From Caenorhabditis remanei (Eukaryota > Nematoda > Chromadorea > Rhabditida > Rhabditidae): a stretch of DNA of 64,000 nucleotides. Positions 10,800-21,005 of this stretch are shown here, piece after piece; position 1 is the stretch's first letter, and the number at the start of each line of letters is the position of its first letter. Both the position numbers and the translations under genes were made by a program. The stretch is taken from NCBI RefSeq assembly GCF_010183535.1, contig NC_071333.1:16242587-16306586 (forward strand). The letters are read 5' to 3'. A model generated the notes under the pieces. That model saw only the letters and a program-made list of their open reading frames with translations. It was not told the DNA's origin and made no database searches.

Positions 10800-12340
10800 A
10801 TCACTGAAAATTTGAATATAGATGTTTTTCCGAATTCAAAAAGTGATAAGATTGATAAGAAAATCATTTCAATACGAGTAAATAAATTGATCTACAAATT
10901 AAAGTTATTAAAATAAGAACAATACTAGATAAAACCAAACACAACGTTCAGTTCCCAGCATAAAGTTGAAATGAACAATCGGAGTGTGTGCGGTTTCTGT
11001 AAGCCTTCCTACGAAGCTCCTGCCATCGGGTTCCCGGATTGATGGGCGGAGCCGGCGGGTGCCATTCTTCTTCTTCTTTTTCTTTTTCTTTTTGCCTCGT
11101 TTTCCACCCTCTGCTCTTCCTTTCGTTGTGTAACTTGTAACGAATCGGGGGTCCGCGGAGCCGAGAGATCACATCTCTCGCTAGATGTGAAAAAGAAGAG
11201 GGGCCGAACAAAAACGATGGGTAGGCGGAGGTGTGTGTTGTAAACCTTGGCGATGAGCTCGGCAGCGACTATGCCTCATGAAGAGGCAATAGGATAGGAT
11301 CCCGGCAAAAATATCACAAATTACTGCTTCTCGTTTCTGTTTCTAGAAAGAAAAGGAGAAGCAGATGAAGAGGAAGCAGAAGACAACAAACAACTCTCTG
11401 GGATCCCTTTGCCTCTTCCTCTAGCTTTCTGGTTCTCTTTAGGCTCCCGGGCTCCCCGGAATAAATCTTCAGTCACCACATGGCTGAGAGATCCGTGGAT
11501 AGTGTGGTTCTGATGAGAGACATGAAAAAGAAAAAAGATGAGAAAAAGTTTAAGAACAGCTAGTTGTGTTCCTAGCAGAGGTTGGAGGGAAAACCTGGGG
11601 GATTTTGGATTACACAAGTTTTTGTTTTTAATGAGATAGTTGGAACGGAAACTAATGTAAGCGTGAAATAAAATATTCGTGGAACAGAAATTACAAATCA
11701 TGATTATTAGTTACTTTAAACTGTGAACACTCTCCTATCCACTCTGAAAACCATGTAGGGATAAGATAACAATAAGAATGGGCTGATTCTTTTTGTATCT
11801 GAAATTCATTCTTCCAAAAAAAAACATAACGTTTTCAGAAATAGTTTCCTGAAATTGCAGAACTTTGATTCTTAAAACCATAAATATGTCAGGAAAGTTT
11901 CTATCATCATCTTCACTTGACAACTTTCATGAGTTTTTTTGTTTATGAGAACCGAACCTGACTTCTTGTTGCAAGAAACATCACTGCCAAACTCCAGCAG
12001 GCAGAATGTTAAAAAAACGGATTTTGGATTGTGAAACAAATAACACTATTAGAATCAACTAAACAGTTTCCACTAGCCGAGTAGTTTTGAGATTTCTTAT
12101 CACTGACAGATATACTCTAGTTTCACAACTGAAGTATCAAGTTACACTGCCGACTGATTGAACCAAGTTTACATTTTTACAACTCTTACTGGAAATATTG
12201 GTAATAAATTCATTTTTTGCTGTTTCACGAATAATATACTGTTATATAGTTGGAGTACTTTTTTCAAGTAATACATGTTGCTAATAGCCAAACTTTTGAC
12301 ACCGCTTGATCAGACTACATTTCCAATGAAGCAATAAATC
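10800..12340. other. Upstream region of troponin T, no supported gene
   Basis: This holds the probable promoter of the troponin gene. CT-rich stretches (11065-11100) and a GC-richer block (10990-11290) lie 200-500 bp upstream of the ATG. No reading frame here has family resemblance or splice support. Confidence 0.4.
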
Positions 12341-13340
12341 ACCACCCCGTGGCAACACACATCTCCTCTCTTCAGTATTTTTTCCTTGCTCTTTTCCAGA
12401 AAAATGGGTTTCCACACGCAGTCGACACACCACCGAGTGATCTGTCATTTAAACCAACACACCAGCAGGAGATGTGTCTTATAAGGCGGCACACCACTTT
12501 CAGATGTGTCGGATTTTCAAACACTCGTTTCAGAGGCTACACTTTTTTCACACAAATCCGACACACCACCGAGTGATCTGTCATTCAGATCAACACACCA
12601 GCAGGAGATGTGCCGTATAAGGCGACACACCACTTTCCGATATGTCGAATTTTCAAACACTCGTTTCAGAGGTTACACTCCTTGCAACACATAAACGACA
12701 CACCATCGAGAGATGTGCCGAAACAACTCGGCACACCACATAGTGATCTGTCTGAATAGCAAACATCAGTGCCAGAGGCTAAATTGCCTTTGACCCTTGA
12801 TAAGTATCGCTTCTGAAAACTCCTCAAACTACGTATCAGTCATCACTTTCAGATGTTCCGGTATACAATTGAAATATATGTAGGAAAAATTAGAAACTCT
12901 ACACGTGAAACTTTTAATATAAATTTTTGTTCGAAAGATCGCCCATTACATCCTTTCAATTCACAATTTTTTTAAATGTTACTTTCTGTAGAACCAAGAA
13001 AACTACACTATCATAATCCCGACGCTCTAATGTTCTGAATATTACCAGTTTTGTGTTTCCATGCTCGCGGCACACCACCGAGTGATCAGTCCTGAAAACC
13101 AACACACCAGCAGGAGATGTGCCGAAACAACTCGACACACCACATAGTGATCTGTCTAATTGACAAGCACCAGTTTCAGAGGCTACACTCCTCTCAACAC
13201 ATAACCGACAGACCACCGAGTGATGTGCCGAAAACGTTCAACACAGCACCGAGAGATATGCCGAAACAAATCGGCACACCGCGCAGTGACCTGTCTAATT
13301 GACAAACATCAGTTTTAGGTGTTTCGGTATACTACTGAAA
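12340..13340. repeat. ~136-bp tandem repeat, CACACCACCGAGTGATCTGTC type
   Basis: The phrase GACACACCACCGAGTGATC begins at 12424 and 12560, and a diverged copy at 12697, a period of 136-137 bp. Each unit also carries CACACCAGCAGGAGATGTG and a TTTCAAACACTCGTTTCAGAGG phrase. Further rearranged copies occur at 13070-13310 and on the other side of the retroelement at 18800-18930. Diverged phrases recur near 26210-26420. No coding capacity. Confidence 0.75.
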
Positions 13341-13412
13341 TATATGTTGGAAAAATTAGAAACTCTATTTTTGAAACCTTTTTCTAAATTCCGATACAAA
13401 GAATTTCACATT

Positions 13413-13894
13413 TGTCCGGTTTCTACCGGTTTTTATCTCTAAAAAGTCCATAAAGTCATCTCAAGTTTCAGACTTGCCTTCATAACTCGCGGGCTTGATG
13501 CAGTTGCGCTCTAGCGCATTGTATCTATTCTCCGGCGCGAACATGTAAAAGTGAAGGGAAAAGGAGAATTGTAATCATTCTTGAGCTTGGGGTCACCTAG
13601 AGTTAGGTGATTTTTACCCGTTTCAGTCAAGTTTCGCCCGTTTATACTTTTTGGGTGGTTTTTGTCACCTGTTTTCTATTGTTTTAATTAGCTTTTGTTT
13701 GTCTTTCTAGCTTAGGGTAGCTATACTGTCTCGTTCTTTTGTAAGCGATTATCGAGAAGATAATCGATTGATTGTTACTAGAATAAATTCGTAACTATCT
13801 AGAAAACTGTGTTTATTGATTTTCTTCGTTTTTCGCTCATTGTCTGTTTACCAGAAGCTAGCGTGACACCGTTGTTACGTCTAACTTTCTGACT
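13413..13894 (+). repeat. 5' LTR
   Basis: A 482-bp direct repeat, by eye identical to 18214-18695. It begins TGTCCGG and contains AATAAA near 13783. Both copies end TTTCTGACT. A CATT 4-bp sequence flanks the element on the outside (13409-13412 and 18696-18699), a probable target-site duplication. Confidence 0.9.
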
Positions 13895-13912
13895 TGGGGG
13901 CCGAACGCCGTT
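13895..13912 (+). other. Primer-binding site
   Basis: TGGGGGCCGAACGCCG follows the 5' LTR without a gap. Its complement would be a tRNA end of GTTCGGCC plus discriminator C plus CCA. A C discriminator with that acceptor stem fits tRNA-Pro (about 12 matching bases by recall). The exact tRNA needs checking against the genome's tRNA set. Confidence 0.65.
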
Positions 13913-13971
13913 GTTTGACCTCTCGTTACCGAAATCTTCTTCGGAAGACGAGAATTGTTCATTTCGTTGGT

Positions 13972-14245
13972 TTTTCTTACACGTGGACCCGGAAAGAAAG
14001 ACTAGCGAAGTGATAAGAACTCTGTTTTTTGCTTACACGTGGACCCGGAAAGCAAAAATCAGTTTTCGTTGCCTCTAGTATAAGAATTGTCTGTTGCTAC
14101 ACGTGAACCCGGAAGCACAGTCAGTTTTTATTTGTCTCTTGCTGGAAATTGTGTGTGCTACACGTGAACCCGGAAGCACATTCAGTTTTCTCTGCCTCTT
14201 GTTACAAAATTAAGTGTTGCTACACGTGAACCCGGAAGCACACTC
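13972..14245 (+). repeat. Leader tandem repeats with CACGTG
   Basis: There are five copies of a ~60-bp unit led by TTACACGTGGACCCGGAAAG or GCTACACGTGAACCCGGAAGCACA. Each contains the palindrome CACGTG. They lie between the primer-binding site and the Gag frame, where packaging or transcription-control elements of LTR elements usually sit. Confidence 0.75.
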
Positions 14246-14625
14246 AATTTTTGTCAGTTTACTGATTTCGGCACATAATTTTCAACGGAAACGTCGATTT
14301 TCCGGGAAAATTATTGATTTTTTTTGTCGGAAATTAATTTTCGGTGAAAATTTCGTGCTGAAACAGTAAAATTTTTCGAAAAGGCTAATATTTGAATTAG
14401 AAGTTGGCAAAAACAGTGCGAATTTCTAAAATTCAAGTATTTCTTGTCGGAAAATTCAAATTGTTCGCAGAGAATAGCTGTGTGTGAATTCTTCTGAGAA
14501 GCTGGTGCATTTCTTCGAAATAATCGTCATTTCATCGTGATTTTACTTCTTTTCGTCAATATATCTGTGCGAAATTGGATAATCAAGTATAATTTTCCAG
14601 GGTAAAACTCTATCATTGCGAGAAG

Positions 14626-17600
14626 ATGGCGGACATCGACGAAGACGAAGCGACGAGAAGGGCTGAAGAAGAGGCGAATCGATTGGCTGAGGAAGAAAGA
14701 ATTCGACTGGAAAACGAATTGTTGTCAGAAGAACCAATGGAGGAAGGAGATGAAGAGAAACGAGTCCAGGAGGTGAGATTAGCGGAAATTGAAAAGGCCA
14801 TCAATGAAACCTGCACTGACATCAAAAACCAGACAAAATTCAGCACGAAACAGTGTAGAGTATTGTTGTCGCCACTCATTGGTAAAATTCTAGAAGTAGA
14901 AGAACAATTCCGTGGGAAAAAGAAAGAAAGTGAATTCTGGGAAAAGATGAATGCCAAAATGAATGAAACTATTTTGTCATTGCAGAATGAATTGGAGACG
15001 TCGGTCGACAAATTCAAAGCATCACAAGGATCGTCTGGTCAGTCGCTGGAAAGAAATGAAGAAAGAACAAAGCTGGTGAGTTTGCTAGAAGCAAATGAGA
15101 TTCATACCGAAGCGGAATTGAACAAGTTGTTTGAGAAATACGAACAACTGGAGTATGAATTGAGCGTCAAAGTGGAATATTTGCAGCGCTCTCAACGTCA
15201 AACGGACTCGTTTCGTTCGGAAATATGTCGATTGAAGATGAAGTGTGATCAACAACAACATAAGCTTCTCGCCGAAGAGGAAAAAGTAAAGAAGATGTCG
15301 GAAGAGTTGAAAGTGAAGCATTCGGCTCATAGTGCAAATTCGGCGACTCGTTTCGGTGAGTGTAACCAGCAAACGGGGGAGCAAAAAGAAAGTACGCGTT
15401 ACTATAATGCAGAGACATCCGAAATCATTGATACAATTCCTCTGCAAGAATCGCTTGATTCTGGTAGAAATTGGAATCAAAGGATCGTTGAACAAAATGC
15501 TCAAAGAAACATTATTGTTCATAATGAACAGGGAATGTCAAACATGAGTGCTCAATGGAGAATGGCACAAGCTCTGCCAGACCCTCCAGTGTTCTCTGCC
15601 GGGAAAAACTCGGTAACTGCGGAAACTTTTGAGAGGGCATTCTACATGAAATACAGATTCTTCGATATTGAGGCTCAGAAAAACTTTCTTGAAACAAAAT
15701 TCCTGTCTGGGAACGCGTTAACAGTTTATAAAGGGTTACCGGAGTCAGACAAAAATTCCGTTTCGCGTATTCTCGATGCCATCAAACGTCGGTTGAGTCA
15801 GTCGGAACCAGAAGAGTCGCGCCGGGCGAAAAGCAAATTTCAAGCATTGAAATTGCACAAAGAGCAAACTGTTCAAGACTTTTGTCTCATTATGGACGAA
15901 GTTGTTCGCATTGGTTACAAAGGAGTGCCTGAATACCAAATTTCTTCAATGAAAACGACAAAGTTGCTTGATGAAATGAGAGAGCACACTGTTTTTGAAG
16001 TTTTGCTTCAAATTCTGTGCTCACAGCTGAGAAATTGTCCTGTTGAGGAGCAATATGAGTTGTGCCGAGTAGAAGCAACAATGTTTGATGAAGAATGGAG
16101 AAGTGGGAAAAGGAAAGCAGCGAAAAATGAAATGAGAATGAACCGAGGGCAGTCGGATCAATATTCTCATAACTTGCAACGCACAGGTTCTACACAGAAC
16201 AATGCATTCGTACCACAACAGTCCTCCAGATTCAACAGATACACTCCGAACAGACAATCGAATAAGTATCAAACTAATTCGGGATCTGATTCCAATAGTA
16301 ATCAGTGCACATCAACCACTGGGCAACAACAAAATTCCAGTTTAAGCAATGATTTGAATGATCAATGTGCTCCGAAAGGTTATATGTACAATGAGAAAAG
16401 TCCGGAATGTTGGAAGAATTTAGTCCATAGTTCAGATTCTGCTGATAACGCGTCGAATAGTGCGTTGCGGTTTCACAAATGCAGTGAATGCAATCAAACT
16501 GGTTGCCATGCACCTACTTGTTCGAGAGCGCCTGGGTCAAATACATCAAAAGTGAAGATTAATTCAACTATTGTTTGTTTCAGATGCGATCAGCAAGGAC
16601 ATATCGCTTCGAAGTGTCCGACACGGAATGCTTCGATACAAGAAGTTAGAATGGCTCCGGATGTTCAGTCGAAAGTTGAAGATCAGAAGTTCAAAATGAA
16701 GTCTGATACAAAATGTTCAAGTGATAAGGAATCAGAAAGGGAACTGATTGATCACGAAATGGAAACGAAAGATCTGTGTGAAGGGCAGAGTGTTGCTGCT
16801 AGTGTTTTCAAGAAAGATATGGTTATTGATGTGGACAGAGTGCCAATTAAAAGCATCAATTCCATAGAATTTTCTGTTATGAGTTCCGATGAGATGTTGC
16901 GTAGTGGGGATACAAAGGATGATGGACTTCAGGCCTCCTGCACAAAACACGCACATACAAAGGACAATAATGTTGGTGTGAACAGGGAGTTCACAGAAGC
17001 CAATAGTCATAAAAACGGAAATTGTGATGAAGAGCAGAAATCTGAAAGGGATCAGAGAGTATGTAGTATTTCATTGACGAAAACTAAGAAGCAAAGTGTC
17101 CAACAGAAGAAAGTTTCTGATGTGATTTCAAGTTTTGGAGATCTGAAGAGAGATCAGAATGAACAAAGTGTTCAGAAAAGCATTGTGAAGTGTGATTCGA
17201 TACAGTTGTCCATGTCTTCAGAAGATGGAGATGGAAAGAAAAAGAGGAATACAGTGGACCAGAAAGCTGTCGACAAGGTTATGTGTCAAGGTCCCCCACT
17301 GAATTCCATAGAAGATTCTTCAAGTCTCAATCAATATGATGATATGGATGCTAACGAAGTAACGGATATTGTGAAGATAAACACATCAAAATCAAAGTTT
17401 CTCAATCAAAAGTGCCCCAAAAAGCCTGGACTACAAAAAACGGGAGATGACACCTGCGGTGTTAATTTTCCAAAGAAATCCAAACGGCGTAACAAGGAGG
17501 AAACCAGTCCGAGAACGGATCCACCAGTAATACTTCGTTTTGATTCGGATCTATGGTTGCATGATACCGCACCGGGATCATTGGATTCTGACAATGACGA

Positions 17601-17931
17601 TCAACTCGATTCCTATCAAAAATGGAAAAGAGCTGTTCCAAAGATGTTCAAATCCCAAGTGGTGCCTCGTCCTCTGAAGGATCCACCAACTTCAACAAAT
17701 CAATCGACTTGGAGTGACACCAAGTTCGAATCTGCCAAGGAGTCACCTCGTCCACTCAATGATCCACCGGATTCATGGATGGAGGATGTCAATTGGAGAC
17801 GCATGCAGGAGGAGTATCGCCCTCGAAAGGACCCACCGAGCCCATATTGTCAACATGGTCATAGGAACCTACTTGGATGTCTTCAGTCTACGCAGTTCTT
17901 GCCGACTCCGATGTCTACGGTCAGCAGCTAG
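14626..17931 (+). CDS. Gag-like polyprotein of LTR retroelement
   Basis: An intact 1101-residue frame starting MADIDEDEATRRAEEEANR. Order: Glu/Lys-rich coiled coil (about 1-230); capsid-like Gag domain (about 313-500; PDPPVFSAGKNSVTAETF, LETKFLSGNALTVYKGL); Asn/Gln/Ser-rich linker; an atypical Cys/His cluster (C619, C622, C627/H628, C632); and a canonical CX2CX4HX4C zinc knuckle (C651, C654, H659, C664). The long hydrophilic tail ends with three DPP repeats (PRPLKDPP, PRPLNDPP, PRKDPP). No DTG/DSG protease motif or RT signature is present. A possible splice acceptor (TTTTCCAG) ends 25 bp before the ATG. It would form particles and bind RNA, by analogy to Gag. Confidence 0.85.
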   Translation: MADIDEDEATRRAEEEANRLAEEERIRLENELLSEEPMEEGDEEKRVQEVRLAEIEKAINETCTDIKNQTKFSTKQCRVLLSPLIGKILEVEEQFRGKKKESEFWEKMNAKMNETILSLQNELETSVDKFKASQGSSGQSLERNEERTKLVSLLEANEIHTEAELNKLFEKYEQLEYELSVKVEYLQRSQRQTDSFRSEICRLKMKCDQQQHKLLAEEEKVKKMSEELKVKHSAHSANSATRFGECNQQTGEQKESTRYYNAETSEIIDTIPLQESLDSGRNWNQRIVEQNAQRNIIVHNEQGMSNMSAQWRMAQALPDPPVFSAGKNSVTAETFERAFYMKYRFFDIEAQKNFLETKFLSGNALTVYKGLPESDKNSVSRILDAIKRRLSQSEPEESRRAKSKFQALKLHKEQTVQDFCLIMDEVVRIGYKGVPEYQISSMKTTKLLDEMREHTVFEVLLQILCSQLRNCPVEEQYELCRVEATMFDEEWRSGKRKAAKNEMRMNRGQSDQYSHNLQRTGSTQNNAFVPQQSSRFNRYTPNRQSNKYQTNSGSDSNSNQCTSTTGQQQNSSLSNDLNDQCAPKGYMYNEKSPECWKNLVHSSDSADNASNSALRFHKCSECNQTGCHAPTCSRAPGSNTSKVKINSTIVCFRCDQQGHIASKCPTRNASIQEVRMAPDVQSKVEDQKFKMKSDTKCSSDKESERELIDHEMETKDLCEGQSVAASVFKKDMVIDVDRVPIKSINSIEFSVMSSDEMLRSGDTKDDGLQASCTKHAHTKDNNVGVNREFTEANSHKNGNCDEEQKSERDQRVCSISLTKTKKQSVQQKKVSDVISSFGDLKRDQNEQSVQKSIVKCDSIQLSMSSEDGDGKKKRNTVDQKAVDKVMCQGPPLNSIEDSSSLNQYDDMDANEVTDIVKINTSKSKFLNQKCPKKPGLQKTGDDTCGVNFPKKSKRRNKEETSPRTDPPVILRFDSDLWLHDTAPGSLDSDNDDQLDSYQKWKRAVPKMFKSQVVPRPLKDPPTSTNQSTWSDTKFESAKESPRPLNDPPDSWMEDVNWRRMQEEYRPRKDPPSPYCQHGHRNLLGCLQSTQFLPTPMSTVSS

Positions 17932-18184
17932 ATTCTCTTCACTACCGGAGTTCTAATATAATAATCCTTTTATCTTTCTTATTTATTTATTTTTAGTCTA
18001 TAGTTTTATTCCCCCCTTTCCAACGACGATATTACCCCCCATGTCTTTATCATTTTCTATAACTCTTTATCTACTTTTTATCATATTCTATATTTCTATA
18101 GTGTTTAAGTTAAACCCAAAAAAGCTCAATCTTTTGTATCTCCTAGTATCTTCACGAGTGTTCCGTGTCATTCATTAAAGCCAC

Positions 18185-18195
18185 GGGAGAAGGGA
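18185..18195 (+). other. Polypurine tract candidate
   Basis: GGGAGAAGGGA lies 18 bp before the 3' LTR start. It is slightly further from the LTR than usual, and a second purine-rich stretch (GAAAGGA) follows. This is the best candidate for second-strand priming. Confidence 0.45.
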
Positions 18196-18213
18196 CTTGA
18201 AAGGACCCCGAGA

Positions 18214-18695
18214 TGTCCGGTTTCTACCGGTTTTTATCTCTAAAAAGTCCATAAAGTCATCTCAAGTTTCAGACTTGCCTTCATAACTCGCGGGCTTGAT
18301 GCAGTTGCGCTCTAGCGCATTGTATCTATTCTCCGGCGCGAACATGTAAAAGTGAAGGGAAAAGGAGAATTGTAATCATTCTTGAGCTTGGGGTCACCTA
18401 GAGTTAGGTGATTTTTACCCGTTTCAGTCAAGTTTCGCCCGTTTATACTTTTTGGGTGGTTTTTGTCACCTGTTTTCTATTGTTTTAATTAGCTTTTGTT
18501 TGTCTTTCTAGCTTAGGGTAGCTATACTGTCTCGTTCTTTTGTAAGCGATTATCGAGAAGATAATCGATTGATTGTTACTAGAATAAATTCGTAACTATC
18601 TAGAAAACTGTGTTTATTGATTTTCTTCGTTTTTCGCTCATTGTCTGTTTACCAGAAGCTAGCGTGACACCGTTGTTACGTCTAACTTTCTGACT
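18214..18695 (+). repeat. 3' LTR
   Basis: 482 bp, with no difference from the 5' LTR seen by eye. It is followed by CATT, matching the 4 bp before the 5' LTR. Confidence 0.9.
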
Positions 18696-18744
18696 CATTA
18701 CCTATTTTCAACTCTCAAGATATTGTTTCTCTCTAAAGATTTAC

Positions 18745-18930
18745 GAACACTATCAAAATCCTGATGCTATAATGTTCTGAATATCACCAGTTTGTGTTTA
18801 AATGCTCGCGGCACACCACCCAAAAGAAACCACCAAACCAATAGCACATCTGTTTCAAGCCGCGGCACACCACATACTGATGTGCCAAAAACTCGAAACA
18901 CCACGATGTGATCTGTCAAAACTACGAAAA
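18745..18930. repeat. Copy of the flanking repeat unit
   Basis: AATCCTGATGCTATAATGTTCTGAATATCACCAG followed by ATGCTCGCGGCACACCACC matches 13014-13085 with a few changes, then degenerates. It shows that the same repeat lies on both sides of the LTR insertion. Confidence 0.6.
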
Positions 18931-19773
18931 CTAGTTTCAGCTGCTACAAATCTTCTAAATATTTCTTTGTAAAGACTCGTTTCCCACGGCGGTCAATCTG
19001 GTTTTCATAGCATACTTCTCCAACCAAAACGTATTTCGTCAAAAACATCTGCTCTCATCTAACTGCTCACTATCGATTGACCCACCACCAAAAAATAAAG
19101 CGTTTTCAAGTTCTGAATAAATTCAAAACACTCACAAGAGATGTGTTTCGAACTATAAAAGCAGTTTCAGAAGAAATCAAGTTAACTTTTTACACAAAGT
19201 ACTCATTTTGAACGAAATTTTGGAACAAAATACATTGAAAATCTCGAAAACAAGAGAGTAGCTGAGATGACCGCTAAACTATCAATACAAAGCACAAGTT
19301 ATCATAGAAATTGTATTGTCAATCATATACTTTACTTCAAAAAAGCTTCCTTCAATTTGAAAAAGTTGAAATTATTGTAGACAGCTTCACGCCTTGACAC
19401 AGTGGACACAACGATGTCGGTATTTATTCCAGACGTTTAATGTTGCAACTTCAAACTTTGAAGCAGCAGCCTGAAAAAAGCTCTGTTAAGCTAAAACAAG
19501 TGGGGAAGAAAGAACAGAGAGGCGTTATTCGTCTGTTCTCCACGAACAGTGTTGTGATTAATAAAAAAAGAATTAGATGAAAGGTCATAGAAGTTTGATT
19601 ACAAAACGAGTTTGATAGGAAAATGAACTGATTTTGCTTCTAGTAGAAGGGCAAAAGATTGTTGAAAATGAAGATAGCGCTTTATGTCAGACTGAAAAAA
19701 TACACATACACATTTGAGCATTTCAGATTGCTTCAAAACATGTTTCGTTGATTCAGTGAAATTTCTTTATGTA

Positions 19774-21005
19774 TTAGGTTGGCAAGAAAGTTTTTGTGCA
19801 TGTTTTGTTTCGAATGCTGCCAGTCAATCGACAAGAATCAAAACCAACTACGCATACCCTCTGTTAGATAAACTCTCTGTGATTCTGATAGCAGTCAGGA
19901 ATTCTCCCCGACGCTTCTCTTCTGCAAGAGCCATGTCTATCTTTATTCTTGACCGACAACTCTTACAGCAATATTTTTATTTCCGCTTTCCATCTAATAC
20001 CAAAATTTCAAAATTTGTGCAACCAACAGGAAAAGTTTACAAGGATGAATTCTTCTTTTGGCACACTATAAGTAATTAAGTTTCCAACTTTGAGAAATGC
20101 GATTTTTCTGTGGTCGAAGTACCACGTACTAAAAGTGCATATGAATAGGATTTGTACATGCTGTGAGCTGTAAAAGGAGAGTTTCCATCTCAATCTTCCT
20201 GTGAACTATTAATGATAATCACTACTACTTATAACACAATTGGAAACTTTTTGAAATGTGTCGGCAACAATAAAAAAAGAGACATTGAACAGTCATATTT
20301 TGGCTAAGATCCGCGTTCAGTGAAAGGTAGACATGCGGCTTCGAATTCTCTCTCCTCTTTCAAACTTCAATCGACTTAACCATTTGGGTATCACTGATAA
20401 AGAGTGGGTATTGCACACAAACTACCCCAGGGAAACCCACCGACTTGTCGTTGATCAAACGCTGATCATCAAAAGGGAATCATACCCAAAGAAAATAATG
20501 ACCCTAATGTGGAGGACCCAACACAACGTATATGATTGGAAAATGTGAAAAAATAATCGTCTACTTCTGTTCTTTTTGTGTGCAAAAAATCAAAACTATA
20601 CGTGAGTCTTTAGCTCCACACGGTCAAAAAGTCTGCCACCTCCATAATGTTGCATATCCGCTAGTTGCATACCCGACAAAATATTTTCTCACCTATTATT
20701 GGAAAATAGTTTTTAATTATTCAAATTAGAGTTCGGACCTTCTTCTAACGAATTACTATAAATTCGGGGTAATTCAGCGCTCTGCCGCTGAACAGGACTT
20801 CGATACTTGAAGTCAAGTCGAAAAATGGGTGGAAGTCTATTTTGCCTCGAAACAACCGGAGATTTGCCAGGACGATATCGGGAACCTATCCAGTAAATTG
20901 GAGACAGTTGTGGACTAAGATGGTTACTATGTTTGGTATTTGGAATGCTTCCTGTTTGAGTAAAAACAACTTGAGTCATGCACAAAAACTTTCTTGCCAA
21001 CCTAA
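19774..21005 (+). mobile_element. Decayed mariner element with perfect TIRs
   Basis: 1232 bp, bounded by a perfect 29-bp inverted repeat (TTAGGTTGGCAAGAAAGTTT at each outer end) and flanked by TA dinucleotides (19772-19773, 21006-21007), the mariner target duplication. The interior carries transposase remnants on the plus strand, listed separately. TIR perfection contrasts with the broken coding region, so the copy may have been mobilised in trans until fairly recently. Confidence 0.88.
20280..20935 (+). pseudogene. Mariner transposase remnant
   Basis: Fragments in shifting frames resemble mariner-family transposase. ITDKEWVLHTNYPRETHR near 20390-20445 corresponds to the catalytic-Asp region; the usual 'GDE' is degraded to 'DKE'. 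KKIMTLMWRTQHNVYDW follows it. LAPHGQKVCHLHNVAYPLVA near 20610-20670 corresponds to the 'LHDNARPH' region with its Asp lost. FASKQPEICQDDIGNL plus DGYY near 20845-20930 corresponds to the C-terminal region. Stops and frameshifts separate them, and both visible catalytic sites are altered. It cannot encode active enzyme. Confidence 0.75.

Larger units (their letters stand above)
13413..18695 (+). mobile_element. Gag-only LTR retroelement, 5283 bp
   Basis: It is bounded by identical 482-bp LTRs and a CATT target duplication, with a primer-binding site directly after the 5' LTR, a repeat-bearing leader, one long intact Gag-like frame and a purine tract before the 3' LTR. Between the Gag stop (17931) and the 3' LTR there are only about 280 bp, so protease, reverse transcriptase, RNase H and integrase are absent. 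LTR identity implies very recent insertion. Presumably it is a non-autonomous element mobilised by a relative that supplies Pol (inference). It is inserted within the 136-bp tandem repeat region. Confidence 0.9.
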
